Assembly: GCF_003233845.1 (NCBI RefSeq)
Contig: NZ_QKRB01000053.1
Coordinates: 186,001-250,000, forward strand
Direction of reading: 5' to 3'
DNA from: Paenibacillus sambharensis
Lineage (GTDB): Bacteria; Bacillota; Bacilli; Paenibacillales; Paenibacillaceae
DNA length: 64,000 nucleotides
Part shown: positions 1-9,325 of the stretch, one piece after another
How the letters are laid out: each line of letters opens with the position of its first letter
How positions within the stretch are numbered: the stretch's first letter is position 1
The notes under the pieces: generated by a model
Databases searched by the model: none
Told to the model about the DNA's origin: nothing
What the model saw: only the letters and a program-made list of their open reading frames with translations
Translations under genes and position numbers: made by a program

Positions 1-113
1 TGGAGTATTATAGCAAAAACGGGGACAAGATCATGTTTGTCCATGCTGTTCAAAATGCCCGTACCCGCAGTATGAGTTCTGTTCAGGTTCTTCAATATGG
101 ACAGGAAGCATAA
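1..113 (+). CDS. C-terminal fragment of an unidentified protein
   Basis: The reading frame beginning at base 3 is open from the window edge to a TAA at 111-113 and encodes 36 residues ending in LQYGQEA. The composition is ordinary and the frame stops just before an intrinsic terminator, so this is probably the 3' end of a rightward gene. I do not recognise the family. Only the tail is visible, so no function is assigned. Confidence 0.5.
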   Translation, partial: EYYSKNGDKIMFVHAVQNARTRSMSSVQVLQYGQEA

Positions 114-125
114 GACCTCCCTATT

Positions 126-168
126 AAAAAAGCGCAGGACAGCGTAACCCTTTACGCCAATCCTGCGC
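126..168 (-). terminator. Intrinsic terminator of the ABC exporter operon
   Basis: A hairpin with arms GCGCAGGA (132-139) and TCCTGCGC (161-168), with an inner GCGTAA/TTACGC pairing, is followed in the leftward direction by a T-run (A-tract 126-131). It lies 45 bp past the stop of the leftward ABC gene. It could also slow the rightward transcript ending at 113. Confidence 0.75.
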
Positions 169-212
169 CTGAATCAACTTGCATGCTCATCATGTAGCGA
201 ATACCTTCGCCG

Positions 213-2057
213 CTAACCCGTCTCAGGCTGTGTAAGCTGGTTGGCATACAGCCCGTAATACTTGCCGCCCCTGGCGAGCAGTTCATCGTGAGTGCCGCGC
301 TCGGCAATCTCGCCGTCCAGCACGAACAGAATCTGATCCGCATTACGGATTGTGCTGAGCCGGTGGGCTATGACGAAGCTGGTGCGCCCGTGCATCAGCT
401 TGTTCATGGCATCCTGTATCTGCATCTCCGTCCGGGTGTCGACACTGCTCGTCGCCTCGTCGAAAATCAGGATCGCCGGGTCTGCCAGAATGGCCCTCGC
501 AATCGTCAGCAGCTGCCGCTGCCCCTGGCTGAGGTTGCCGCCCTCGGCATGCAGAACGGTGTCGTAGCTGTCAGGCAGCTTCAGAATGAAGCCTTCGGCA
601 CCAGCAAGCTGAGCAGCGCGGCGGATATCCTCCTCGGATGCATCCGTCCGGCCATAACGAATATTATCCTTTACGGTTCCAGCGAACAGATAAGCGTCCT
701 GCAGCACCATTCCGATCCGGCTGCGCAGGCTGTCCTTGCTGACCTCACGAATATCGCGCCCGTCGATCCGGATGGCACCTGACTCAATCTCGTAAAATCG
801 CGTCAGCAGGTTGATGACAGTCGTTTTGCCGGCACCTGTCGGTCCGACCAGCGCGATGGTTTCTCCCGGCTTCGCTGTGAAGGACACATCCCTCAGCGTA
901 ATGTTATCGCCATAGCGGAAGGTCACCTGCTCGAAGCGCACCTCGCCCTGAACATCGCCGAGCTCCTCACCCTGCCTGTCATCTTCATACTCCGTAGATT
1001 CATCCATAATTTCGAACACGCGCTCCGCACCGGCTACACCGGATTGGATCATATTGTACTGATTCGCCAGCTCGTTGACCGGATTGCTGAACTGCCGCGA
1101 ATACGTCAGGAAGCTGACGATAATCCCGATGGAAGCATAGCCGTTCAGCGTCATCCAGCCTCCTGCGACCGCCAGCAGTATATAGTTGAAATGGCTCATC
1201 ATATTGTTGACCGGGCCGAGTGCGCCGGACAGTATCTGAGCCCTGATGCCTGCAGCGGCAAGCTGGCCGTTGATGGCGCCGAACTGGCTGACCACCTTGT
1301 CCTCCCGGTTGTACATCTTCACGACCTTCTGGCCGGAAATCGTCTCCTCGATCAAGCCGTTCAGGTCGCCAAGATGCTGCTGCTGATTCGCGAACTGCTG
1401 ACGCGTACGGGCAGCGATAAGCTTCACCGTCAGCATGACCAGCGGGATGGTCACCATCGCGATAATCGTCAGCCACACATTCAGCACGAGCATCATTGTC
1501 AGTGAGCCAATCAGCATCATGACACTGTTAATGAGCTGCACCAGGCTCTGGTTCAAGGTGTTCGATACATTCTCAATATCGTTGGTCGTCCGGCTCATTA
1601 GCTCGCCATGCGTCTTCTTGTCGAAGAACCGCAGCGGAAGCTTCTGGAGATGACCGAACAGATCACGGCGCATCGTCCAGACTGTGCGTCCTGATATCCC
1701 GACCATCAGGTAAGCCTGCAGCCAGGTCACGATCGCGCCCATTACATACACGAGCAGCAGAATCAGGCAGGTGCGGAGCAGCCCGCTTCGGTCGTGCTGC
1801 AGAATGAAATCGTCAATCGCCCGGCCAATCAGATATGGTCCGGCCAGCGATGCGGCTGCTCCGCCGATTACCAGCAGGAGAACTGCCAAGAGCCCGCCCC
1901 GCTGCTGCCGCAGCACCTTCCACAGCCGGACCAGCGTAGCCCGGGTGTTGCGCGCCCTCACCTTGACCATCGGCCCGCGTGCCCGTCCGGCACCGAACGT
2001 CGGCATCGGCGGCCGCTTGTCTTCCTTAGTATCCATGCTTCCCCGGGGCTCAGCCAT
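213..2057 (-). CDS. ABC multidrug exporter half-transporter, catalytic subunit
   Basis: This 614-residue type IV ABC exporter subunit has a six-helix membrane domain at about 50-330 and a C-terminal nucleotide-binding domain. Visible motifs are Walker A GPTGAGKTT (405-413), Walker B ending in the canonical catalytic Glu (IFDEATSSVD, about 531-540) and the switch His in IAHR (H565). The signature is the altered LSQGQ (509-513). The start overlaps the stop of the upstream exporter gene by 8 bp, with GGAGGCGG ahead of the ATG, so the two are translationally coupled. The upstream partner has the complementary defects, which is the hallmark of heterodimeric exporters such as BmrCD, LmrCD and TM287/288. 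The likely role is drug or lipid export at the plasma membrane. The substrate cannot be read from sequence. Confidence 0.93.
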   Translation of the reverse strand: MAEPRGSMDTKEDKRPPMPTFGAGRARGPMVKVRARNTRATLVRLWKVLRQQRGGLLAVLLLVIGGAAASLAGPYLIGRAIDDFILQHDRSGLLRTCLILLLVYVMGAIVTWLQAYLMVGISGRTVWTMRRDLFGHLQKLPLRFFDKKTHGELMSRTTNDIENVSNTLNQSLVQLINSVMMLIGSLTMMLVLNVWLTIIAMVTIPLVMLTVKLIAARTRQQFANQQQHLGDLNGLIEETISGQKVVKMYNREDKVVSQFGAINGQLAAAGIRAQILSGALGPVNNMMSHFNYILLAVAGGWMTLNGYASIGIIVSFLTYSRQFSNPVNELANQYNMIQSGVAGAERVFEIMDESTEYEDDRQGEELGDVQGEVRFEQVTFRYGDNITLRDVSFTAKPGETIALVGPTGAGKTTVINLLTRFYEIESGAIRIDGRDIREVSKDSLRSRIGMVLQDAYLFAGTVKDNIRYGRTDASEEDIRRAAQLAGAEGFILKLPDSYDTVLHAEGGNLSQGQRQLLTIARAILADPAILIFDEATSSVDTRTEMQIQDAMNKLMHGRTSFVIAHRLSTIRNADQILFVLDGEIAERGTHDELLARGGKYYGLYANQLTQPETG

Positions 2058-3816
2058 GGCTCACCGCCTCCTTCCGCTGCTGGGATGCGTAAATTTCCTG
2101 ATAAACACTGCTTGTGCGCATCAGTTCATCATGCGTTCCAATGGCTGATAGAGCGCCGTTCTCCAGCACAATAATCCGGTCCGCATCCTCCACAGACGAG
2201 ATGCGCTGGGCGATAACCACACGGGTACATCCTTCCATCATCCTGCCCAGAGCCTGCTGAATCCGTGCCTCGGTCGTAAGGTCGACGGCGCTCGTACTGT
2301 CGTCGAGAATCAGAATATCCGGCTTCAGGATCAGCGCCCGGGCAATCGAGATGCGCTGCTTCTGTCCGCCGGAGAGATTGACGCCTCGCTGACCAAGCTC
2401 GGTATCATACCCGGCTGGCAGCTTCATGATGAAGTCATGAGCCTGAGCCGCCCGGGCAGCCTCCATGACTTCTTCCTCCGTCGCCTCCGGACGCCCGAAC
2501 CGGATGTTGTCGCGTATCGTCCCTGTGAACAGGACCGCCTGCTGCAGCACCATTCCGATCCGGCTGCGCAGCTGACGGGCATCCATATCCTTCACGTTGA
2601 CGCCGTCGATCAGCACAGCGCCTTCGGTGACATCATACAATCGCGGAATCAGACTGACGAGAGATGTCTTGCCTGAACCGGTAGCCCCCAGAATGCCGAC
2701 CGTCTCTCCCGCCCGGATATGCAGTGTGATGTCCTTAAGCACAGGAGCCGCTTCTTCCTTCCCGTAAGCGAACGTAACGTTATCGAAGGTGATGCTGCCC
2801 TGCAAGCCAGACTCTTGCTTTTGCCCGTGCCCTTCCCGGATTTCATCCTTTGCAGACTGCCGGTCCGCAATACCCGGCACTTCCTCCAGCACCTCGTTCA
2901 CCCGGTCAGCAGATGCCTTGGCCCGCGAGAACATGACCAGCTGCATGCCGAGCGCCATCATGGCGAACAGCATCTGGGTCATATAGCTGATGAACGCCGC
3001 CAGATTGCCGACTGGAAAATCGCTGTCCCACGTGCTGATGCCGCCGAACCAGATGACAGCCACGATACCGAAGTTGAGCACCAGCATCATCAGCGGCATG
3101 CCAAGCGCAATGGTCCGTGCCGCCTTGAGGGCCATCTCCAGATAATCGGTATTGGCCCGGCCGAACCGGCTGCGTTCGAAGCGTTCCCTAACGAATGCCT
3201 TCACCACGCGGATGCCAGAGAGATTCTCCTGCAGTACCGTATTGACCTTATCCAGCCGCTCCTGCACCCTGCCGAACAAGGGAGCCGCGAACCGTCCGAG
3301 CACCACCAGAATAAGGATCAGCAGCGGAACAATGATAACCAGTATAAGAGCAAGCCGGGCATTCAGCATGAACATCATCACAATGCTGCCCACCGTAAGC
3401 GAGATGTCGCGGACAAACATTCTCAGCGACATCTGGACCATATTTTGCAGCTGTACCACATCACCTGTCAGCCTCGTTACCAGGGAACCAGCCGAAAAGC
3501 GATCCAGATTGTCGAAGGAATAGGTCTGTACCTTGCGGAACAGGCTGAGCCGCAGGTCCGCTCCGAATCCAAGCGCCGCCTTTGAGGAATAGACCGTACA
3601 GCCGAAGCCGCCGATCAGCCCGATGATGGCAGCGCCAATCATAAGCATACCTGTCGCCCAGATGGCTGACAGGTCGCCTTCCATAATGCCGTTATTCACA
3701 ATCGAGGCCATCAGCCTTGGCTGCAGCAGATCCATGCATACCTCCAGGATCATCAGCAGCGGGGCCAGCAGCACCGCAGCCCGGTAAGGCTTCAGATAAA
3801 CCGCCAATCGTCCCAT
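2050..3816 (-). CDS. ABC multidrug exporter half-transporter, degenerate-site subunit
   Basis: This 588-residue subunit has a membrane domain (about 10-300) and an ATPase domain. Walker A is GATGSGKTS (377-385) and the signature is canonical LSGGQ (481-485). The residue after the Walker B Asp is Asp506 (LILDDSTSAVD) where Glu is usual, and the switch His is replaced by Gln537 (IAQR). Combined with LSQGQ in the partner, this predicts one catalytic and one degenerate ATP site in a heterodimer. The gene starts 9 bp after the MarR stop and overlaps the next exporter gene, so all three form one transcription unit. Expression is probably relieved when a ligand binds the MarR repressor. Family assignment is firm; substrate is unknown. 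Confidence 0.93.
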   Translation of the reverse strand: MGRLAVYLKPYRAAVLLAPLLMILEVCMDLLQPRLMASIVNNGIMEGDLSAIWATGMLMIGAAIIGLIGGFGCTVYSSKAALGFGADLRLSLFRKVQTYSFDNLDRFSAGSLVTRLTGDVVQLQNMVQMSLRMFVRDISLTVGSIVMMFMLNARLALILVIIVPLLILILVVLGRFAAPLFGRVQERLDKVNTVLQENLSGIRVVKAFVRERFERSRFGRANTDYLEMALKAARTIALGMPLMMLVLNFGIVAVIWFGGISTWDSDFPVGNLAAFISYMTQMLFAMMALGMQLVMFSRAKASADRVNEVLEEVPGIADRQSAKDEIREGHGQKQESGLQGSITFDNVTFAYGKEEAAPVLKDITLHIRAGETVGILGATGSGKTSLVSLIPRLYDVTEGAVLIDGVNVKDMDARQLRSRIGMVLQQAVLFTGTIRDNIRFGRPEATEEEVMEAARAAQAHDFIMKLPAGYDTELGQRGVNLSGGQKQRISIARALILKPDILILDDSTSAVDLTTEARIQQALGRMMEGCTRVVIAQRISSVEDADRIIVLENGALSAIGTHDELMRTSSVYQEIYASQQRKEAVSHG

Positions 3817-3825
3817 GCTTCTACG

Positions 3826-4302
3826 TCACTCCATTTCTGTTGTACTGCCGCCCTCCGGATGCCTGCCAGCGTCAAACCCTGACAGGTCCTTGGCCATCTG
3901 CTGCAGCTGCCGGTGGAACAGCTGCTTGTCCTCCGCGCTAAAGCTGCGGAAGGATATCTCCTCCAGCAGTGCTAGCGCTTCCCTGACCGAATCCATGACA
4001 CTGCGTCCCCGGTCCGTGAGGAATACGCGGGAGACACGCTGATCAACCGGATCAGGCCTGCGGACCACATGGCCGTTCTTAACCATCCGGTTGATCATCA
4101 CGGTCAAGGTGGCGGGCTTGACCCGCATACTCTCGGCCAGCTCCTTCTGGCTCTGCCCGTCCTTCTCATGCAGGCGGAACAGCAGCGGCGGCTGGCCCGG
4201 GAAGATATCGTATTCCTCCGTTAGCTTGTGGAAGGTATGCCGGTGAAGCTTCATGACATGAACCATCAGATGTCCTGTCGATTGGCGAATATCAAATTCC
4301 AT
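3826..4302 (-). CDS. MarR family transcriptional regulator
   Basis: The 158-residue product is a typical MarR dimer: N-terminal dimerisation helix, winged helix-turn-helix (QSQKELAESMRVKPATLTVM recognition region) and the wing with VVRRPDPVDQRVSRVFLT. AGGAGGATTCCG precedes the ATG. It is the first gene of an operon with the two exporter subunits, the usual arrangement for a local drug-responsive repressor. A near-perfect 12-bp palindrome lies 20 bp upstream at 4323-4334. I infer autorepression and repression of the exporter; the inducer is unknown. Confidence 0.92.
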   Translation of the reverse strand: MEFDIRQSTGHLMVHVMKLHRHTFHKLTEEYDIFPGQPPLLFRLHEKDGQSQKELAESMRVKPATLTVMINRMVKNGHVVRRPDPVDQRVSRVFLTDRGRSVMDSVREALALLEEISFRSFSAEDKQLFHRQLQQMAKDLSGFDAGRHPEGGSTTEME

Positions 4303-4322
4303 CGGAATCCTCCTCCATATGT

Positions 4323-4339
4323 TTAGCCGACTAACTATA
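4323..4339 (-). promoter_or_regulatory. Candidate MarR operator overlapping a -10 element
   Basis: TTAGCCGACTAA (4323-4334) is a 12-bp palindrome with one symmetric mismatch pair, of the TTAG-n4-CTAA type seen for many MarR proteins. On the leftward strand it directly abuts TATAGT (4334-4339), a plausible -10 hexamer. A bound repressor would block polymerase. The -35 element is not convincing. Confidence 0.5.
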
Positions 4340-4393
4340 TCTCCAGACTACAACGCGTTAAGCATTGCAGTCAAGCCTTTTTGCTGTCTCCAC

Positions 4394-5215
4394 TCACGGC
4401 CGGGGCTGCGCCCCGCGGGAAGGAATTGGCTGGCCGTCCCACAGCACCTCGGTTGCAGCCTCCCGCTTCTTCACATCAGGCTCCTCCAGCAGCACGAAGA
4501 AGTTCTTCGTTGGCAGGCTTCCCAGCCCATGCTTCTGAGAGAGCAAATCCAGATGTCTTCTATGCGAATCACCCTGTGCCCCGGAGATATTGCCCCCCTG
4601 CTGGGAAAAGGCATACAGCACGCCTGCGCTCGGCACGCGGGCTACCCGGAATTTCTCCACCGCGCGCAAATAGAAGTCCCAGTCCCAGTAATGATTCATC
4701 GCCTCGTCGAACGGGCCAAGTGTATCATGAAGGCTGCGTCTGTACAGACAGCCTGATGGCACGAAGGTTGAGAACTTCCTCATTTCCGCGGGATCATGCT
4801 CGTAGGCGAACACCCGCCGCGACAGCGGCCTGCGTATTCCATCCACAAGCTCATAGTCAAAGATCTCAACATCCGAATACACCAGATCATAATCGGCAAT
4901 GGCCGCCAGCATCCGTTCGATATGAATCGGCAGCAGCAGATCATCATCGTCGCACAGCAGAATGTACTCTCCAGCCGCTTGAGCAAGAGCAGCATTACGT
5001 GCATGAACATGCTTGCGGTTTTCCGGCAGATGAATGACTTTAACCCGCAATTCGGGATACAGGGCCACTACCTCATCCACCGGCTCACCGGCATCATTGG
5101 CAATAATAATTTCCAACTTCTTGTAGGTTTGTCTCGTTAGCGATTCCAACAGCTCCCCAAGCTGTACAGGGCGGTTATAGGTGGGAATAATGACCGATAC
5201 CAGCGGCTGCTCCAA
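4394..5215 (-). CDS. Family 2 glycosyltransferase
   Basis: This 273-residue cytoplasmic GT-A enzyme begins PLVSVIIPTYNRP, the family 2 nucleotide-sugar binding strand. It carries ILLCDDDDLL near residue 90 as the metal-binding DxD-like motif, and YWDWDFYLRA near 180, which matches the acceptor/catalytic-base region (the ED/WD motif). The start is TTG: GGAGGA lies 8 bases upstream and no ATG is available at that spacing. No membrane segment is seen. The gene stands alone between the exporter operon and a GGDEF-EAL gene, so the acceptor (teichoic acid, polysaccharide or protein) cannot be inferred. Confidence 0.88.
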   Translation of the reverse strand: MEQPLVSVIIPTYNRPVQLGELLESLTRQTYKKLEIIIANDAGEPVDEVVALYPELRVKVIHLPENRKHVHARNAALAQAAGEYILLCDDDDLLLPIHIERMLAAIADYDLVYSDVEIFDYELVDGIRRPLSRRVFAYEHDPAEMRKFSTFVPSGCLYRRSLHDTLGPFDEAMNHYWDWDFYLRAVEKFRVARVPSAGVLYAFSQQGGNISGAQGDSHRRHLDLLSQKHGLGSLPTKNFFVLLEEPDVKKREAATEVLWDGQPIPSRGAQPRP

Positions 5216-5284
5216 GCGGCTCTTCCTCCTTGTAAACTTGCTCGTCTGTTTCCATCATAATCGCTTCCGATATGAAAATCCAGA

Positions 5285-7684
5285 TCAGCCTGCAGAATCT
5301 GACCCCTGGGCAAAATCAAGCTTCAGCAGCCGGTCAATGGCATCCGGCTCAGACGGACGCCCGCACAGATATCCCTGTACCTCATGGCAGCCGAGCCGCT
5401 TCAATATAACCAGCTGCGCTTCCGTCTCCACGCCTTCAGCCAGCACGTCCATCTCCAGATGCTGCGAAAGGCGGATAATGGTCTCAATAACCGCGGCATC
5501 CTTGCTGCTGGTTTCAATATCGCGGATTAGCGACTTGTCGATCTTGATGGTACCGAATGGAAACCGGCTCAGCAGGCCCAGCGAGGAAAAGCCCGTCCCA
5601 AAATCATCAATTGCCAAAGCAACGCCCATATCGACGATCTCCTCACATACCTTGAGCGTCTGCTCCACATCCCCGATCATCGTGCTCTCCGTTATTTCAA
5701 GACACAGATTAGCCGGAGGGAACTGATACAGCACCAGCATGCTTCTCAGCTTCGCTGCAAAGGCCGGATCCTTCAACTGGCGGGCAGACAAGTTAACGGA
5801 TATAACAAAATCCTCCCGGTCCGGGCTGATCCATCGCCTTCCCTCACTGAGTGCGGTCCGAATCACCCATTCTCCGATTGGCACGATAGCCCCGGTCTCT
5901 TCGGCCAGCGGTATGAAATCTCCCGGTGACACCATGCCAATCTCCTCCGACCGCCAGCGCAGCAGCGCCTCAACCCCGATCACCCGGTCTGTGCGGATGT
6001 CAATCTGCGGCTGATAATGAAGCGAGAATTCCTCCTCCTCAAGCGCCCGCTGCAGACAACTCGCCAGCTTCAAGGCCTTCTCGGCATTAGCCTTCTGGGC
6101 AGGGCGGAACAGATGAAACTGATTGCGGCCCTCACGCTTGGCCTCATACATGGCAGAGTCGGCGCTGCCTACTATTAATTCCACCTCGGTACCATCCCTC
6201 GGCGCTATTGAGATCCCGATGCTGGCTGATATCTGGAAGCGGCTGTTCTGAAACAGGAATGGCTCCCGAAGAGCACGGATGATACGGTACGCGCAGTCCA
6301 GTGCCTCATCCGTATCCGACAGAGAGGGCAGAAGGACAATGAACTCATCCCCGCCCATGCGGGAAACACATGCCTTGCCCGGAATAATGGATTGCAGCCG
6401 GTCTGAGGCCATTCGCAGCAGTTCATCCCCAGCGGAATGACCGAGCGTATCATTAATCCACTTGAATTGATCCAAGTCGATCAGCAGCACGGCCAGCTTA
6501 TCGGTTTCGGGATTCATCTGCCCCAGATACTCGCCGAGCTTCTCCTGAAACTTCCGTCTGTTGCCAAGACCGGTAAGCGGATCGTGATAGGCGAGGAACT
6601 CCAGCTTCGATTCACTGTCCTTCTGCTGCGTAATGTCCTTGGTCATCATGAAGGACCAGATCTGCCCGTCCACTTCAATATATTCAACATCTGTCTCCAT
6701 AATATAGCTTTCACCCAGGAAATTCGTGACGTGGACTTCCGCGTGAAAGGGCTCCTTGCTGGTAAACTTCTCATTTACCCAATCGTACAGCCTGGTGTCC
6801 TCAATCGTAATGAACGAATAGATCCGGCGGCCCTTCCAGCTGGCATCCCTCTGGTCGGTAATGCCGAGCATGCGGATGAATGCGGGATTCGTCTCAGCCA
6901 TATATCCGTCCTGATCCACCAGCGCAATGCCGTTGCGCGAGAGCTTAAACAGCATCTCATATCGTCTGCCGGTTGTGGACAGGAAGTCATAGTTAACCAT
7001 GACGTGCCGGATTGCGTACATAAGGAACAGCACGCTATAAGCCGACATAGCGCCTGGCGGCAGAATCGGTACATGCTCAGCATAAGGCCGGAATACGAAT
7101 AGGGTGAGCACCGACCATGCACAGGTTAACACCGCGCCACGCAGCATAACCCGGTAACGGTCTTTCTCTCTGAGAACCCGCAGCCTGGGCCCGCTGCTGC
7201 GCAGCGCTTTGATGACCTGAACCAGGAACAGCAGTACGGCATAGCAGCCAGTTATCATAAGAACAGCTATCATAGCAGGGCTGTATACTTCGATATACCA
7301 GTAGGACTGCTTCTGAAGGGAAATCTCGAATCCCGGAATCGGAATGTACAGCGGTATAAGTCCAGCAAGCGGGGTAAGAGCCAGCACCTGATAACGGCGG
7401 CTGATCTTGGTGTAGGTGAACAAGCGGACAAAATACAAGCCTATCGTCATCGTGGTGAAAGCGGACGGAAGCTTAATATATCTTGCCGCCAGCAGAGCCG
7501 TTTCGTATGGCAGCACATTGAACAAGAATTCACCCAAGAATAAAAAGCTGATAGAGATAACAAGCAGGGCAGTCAAGCGATGCTTGATACTGCTCGGATT
7601 CCGCAGGTAAATTTCCGCGGACATATAGAAGAGCAGCAGGTAGGGGCCAAGCAAAAAGATTAAGGGGAGGAATAGATCGGTCAT
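5285..7684 (-). CDS. Membrane-anchored PAS-GGDEF-EAL protein
   Basis: The start at 7684 is chosen over an upstream in-frame ATG because GGAG sits 9 bases before it and the protein then opens with a membrane helix; length is 799 residues. About seven hydrophobic helices occupy residues 5-225, followed by a PAS domain (240-350). A diguanylate cyclase domain has an intact GGDEF (444-448) but no RxxD inhibitory site five residues upstream. The EAL phosphodiesterase domain has intact EALLRW (572-577), DDFGTGFSSL (693-702) and LAEGVET. Both domains appear catalytically competent, so the net direction of c-di-GMP turnover is not predictable. The N-terminus probably senses a membrane or extracellular signal. 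Confidence 0.92.
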   Translation of the reverse strand: MTDLFLPLIFLLGPYLLLFYMSAEIYLRNPSSIKHRLTALLVISISFLFLGEFLFNVLPYETALLAARYIKLPSAFTTMTIGLYFVRLFTYTKISRRYQVLALTPLAGLIPLYIPIPGFEISLQKQSYWYIEVYSPAMIAVLMITGCYAVLLFLVQVIKALRSSGPRLRVLREKDRYRVMLRGAVLTCAWSVLTLFVFRPYAEHVPILPPGAMSAYSVLFLMYAIRHVMVNYDFLSTTGRRYEMLFKLSRNGIALVDQDGYMAETNPAFIRMLGITDQRDASWKGRRIYSFITIEDTRLYDWVNEKFTSKEPFHAEVHVTNFLGESYIMETDVEYIEVDGQIWSFMMTKDITQQKDSESKLEFLAYHDPLTGLGNRRKFQEKLGEYLGQMNPETDKLAVLLIDLDQFKWINDTLGHSAGDELLRMASDRLQSIIPGKACVSRMGGDEFIVLLPSLSDTDEALDCAYRIIRALREPFLFQNSRFQISASIGISIAPRDGTEVELIVGSADSAMYEAKREGRNQFHLFRPAQKANAEKALKLASCLQRALEEEEFSLHYQPQIDIRTDRVIGVEALLRWRSEEIGMVSPGDFIPLAEETGAIVPIGEWVIRTALSEGRRWISPDREDFVISVNLSARQLKDPAFAAKLRSMLVLYQFPPANLCLEITESTMIGDVEQTLKVCEEIVDMGVALAIDDFGTGFSSLGLLSRFPFGTIKIDKSLIRDIETSSKDAAVIETIIRLSQHLEMDVLAEGVETEAQLVILKRLGCHEVQGYLCGRPSEPDAIDRLLKLDFAQGSDSAG

Positions 7685-7907
7685 GGGGATCAGCTCCATT
7701 AATGTATTCTCAGAAGATGCGGACAAGCTGAATATGTAACAACAGGTGATAAAAGGCACACGCTCAAAACACTCAATGTCTATATCGGATGAAAGACACC
7801 GGTAATGTAGATGCACCTGACTGTTTTTAATAGCACCACAGAACTATCCTTTACGCCCTTATTATTTGACCCTTTGATCCTGAAAGTCCGCTTGCCCAAC
7901 CCCCAAT

Positions 7908-8981
7908 TTACCGGTGCAGCCCTTCGTGCTCAACATTGGAATTTTCAACCTGAATCGTTGTGTGACGGATTCCGAAACGTTCATCGATCAGCCGGATTGC
8001 CTGCTGCAGAATGTGCTGGCTGTCCCCTGCATCATCAATGAGCAGATGACAGCTCAGAGAGTCCATCCCCGATGTAATCGTCCAGATGTGGAGGTCATGT
8101 ACGTTAAGAACACCGTCGATCTGCTCGAGAGCCGCTCTTACGGACCGCTGGTCGATGTTCCCAGGAGTACCTTCCATCAGAATATGCAGGGCGTTTACGA
8201 ACACACCCCAGGCTCCTCGCAAAATCAGAAGGGACACTGCCACACTAATGATCGGATCCGCAATATACCAGCCGAACAGCCACATCACGAGACCCGCGCC
8301 GATCGCCCCGATGGAACCAAGCGCATCACCCAGAATATGCAGGTAGGCACTTCGCAGATTAATGTTGTTTTTCACATCACCCTTGCTCATCAGAAAATAG
8401 GCGCTCAGCAGATTGGCCAGGAGACCTATCAGCGCGATTACCATCATCGAGCCGCTTGATACAGCTGGCGGATTCGCGAAGCGCTCAACAGCCTCCCACA
8501 CGATGAAGCCCGCAATGACAAACAGCGATAACCCGTTAAACAGCGCCGCCACAATTTCAAAGCGGTGGTAGCCGTAAGTTTTCCTTGGAGAAGCCGGCCT
8601 GGCCGCGAACCACACCGCAACCAGACTCAGGATAAGCGAGCTGCTGTCACTCAGCATATGCCCGCTATCCGACAGAAGGGCTAGACTCCCGGTAATCAGA
8701 CCTCCGAAAAATTCCAGCAGCATGATGCCAAACGTAATCGCCAGAGCGATTATAAGCCCCTTCTTGTTCCCTTCTAAGTCAACATGGTGATGGTGTCCAT
8801 GATGTCCATGATGTCCATGATGTCCATGATGTCCATGATATCCATGATGTCCGTGCTGATGTCCATGATGGTGTGTGTGGCGGTTTTGCTCTCCGCGGCT
8901 ATGACTGCCGCTGTTGCTGTGGTTTTGGCAGCAGCTGTCCTCAGGCCCATGAGTATGACCGTCATGTGTGTGTTTAACCAT
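7908..8981 (-). CDS. czcD: CDF family zinc/cobalt efflux protein
   Basis: This 357-residue cation diffusion facilitator exports divalent metal in exchange for protons. The first 67 residues are an extreme His-rich arm with tandem GHH units. Six membrane helices follow, with metal-site residues in LSDSGHMLSDS (helix II, HxxxD) and HILGDALGS (helix V, HxxxD). A cytoplasmic C-terminal domain contains VHDLHIW. GAGGAGG precedes the ATG. It lies 14 bp downstream of a CzrA-type repressor gene and shares its operator, so it should be induced by excess zinc or cobalt. The His arm length is set by a 9-bp tandem repeat and may vary between strains. Confidence 0.95.
   Translation of the reverse strand: MVKHTHDGHTHGPEDSCCQNHSNSGSHSRGEQNRHTHHHGHQHGHHGYHGHHGHHGHHGHHGHHHHVDLEGNKKGLIIALAITFGIMLLEFFGGLITGSLALLSDSGHMLSDSSSLILSLVAVWFAARPASPRKTYGYHRFEIVAALFNGLSLFVIAGFIVWEAVERFANPPAVSSGSMMVIALIGLLANLLSAYFLMSKGDVKNNINLRSAYLHILGDALGSIGAIGAGLVMWLFGWYIADPIISVAVSLLILRGAWGVFVNALHILMEGTPGNIDQRSVRAALEQIDGVLNVHDLHIWTITSGMDSLSCHLLIDDAGDSQHILQQAIRLIDERFGIRHTTIQVENSNVEHEGLHR
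8791..8872. repeat. 9-bp tandem repeat coding for the His-rich arm of the CDF exporter
   Basis: Consecutive copies of a unit related to TGTCCATGA run through this stretch, with diverged copies at the right end. On the leftward strand each unit encodes about one Gly-His-His or Tyr-His-Gly triplet. Unit length is a multiple of three, so gain or loss of copies keeps the frame. Confidence 0.85.
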
Positions 8982-8995
8982 CGCCCCGTCCTCCT

Positions 8996-9310
8996 CTACC
9001 TATGCTCCGCGTGGTCGATGGCCTGCCTTAGCAGCGAAATGACATGGGCGTCATCACAGCTGTACAGCATGGCCGTGCCCTCACGGCGGTACTTTACAAG
9101 CCTCATCGCCCTAAGCGTAGCCAGCTGATGCGAAACTGCCGATTGCGATATCTCAAGCACTTCAGCGATATGGTTGACCGAACACTCCTCCTGGGACAGC
9201 ATATACAGAATCCGTATTCTTGTCGGATCGGCAAGTGCCCTGAAGATCTGTGAGACATCCAGCACAACCTCAGGACGTAAGAAAGAATGCTCTTCAGCTT
9301 TCATAGTCAT
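8996..9310 (-). CDS. czrA: ArsR/SmtB family metal-sensing repressor, CzrA type
   Basis: The 104-residue winged-helix protein has the recognition helix ISQSAVSHQLATLR. The last helix carries the exact zinc/cobalt motif D-x-H-x10-H-x2-H (DAH, then H and H in IDHAEH), the alpha-5 site of CzrA and SmtB. The alpha-3 ELCVCDL arsenic/cadmium site is not present. GAGGTGG precedes the ATG. The gene is first in an operon with the CDF exporter, and a strong promoter overlapped by a large palindrome lies just upstream. Metal binding should release it from DNA and induce export. Confidence 0.95.
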   Translation of the reverse strand: MTMKAEEHSFLRPEVVLDVSQIFRALADPTRIRILYMLSQEECSVNHIAEVLEISQSAVSHQLATLRAMRLVKYRREGTAMLYSCDDAHVISLLRQAIDHAEHR

Positions 9311-9325
9311 ACCACCTCATAACAA

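Noticed and set aside
8791-8872. Short regular repeats considered as a CRISPR array
   Set aside because: The 9-bp units are contiguous with no spacers and lie in frame within the CDF exporter gene.
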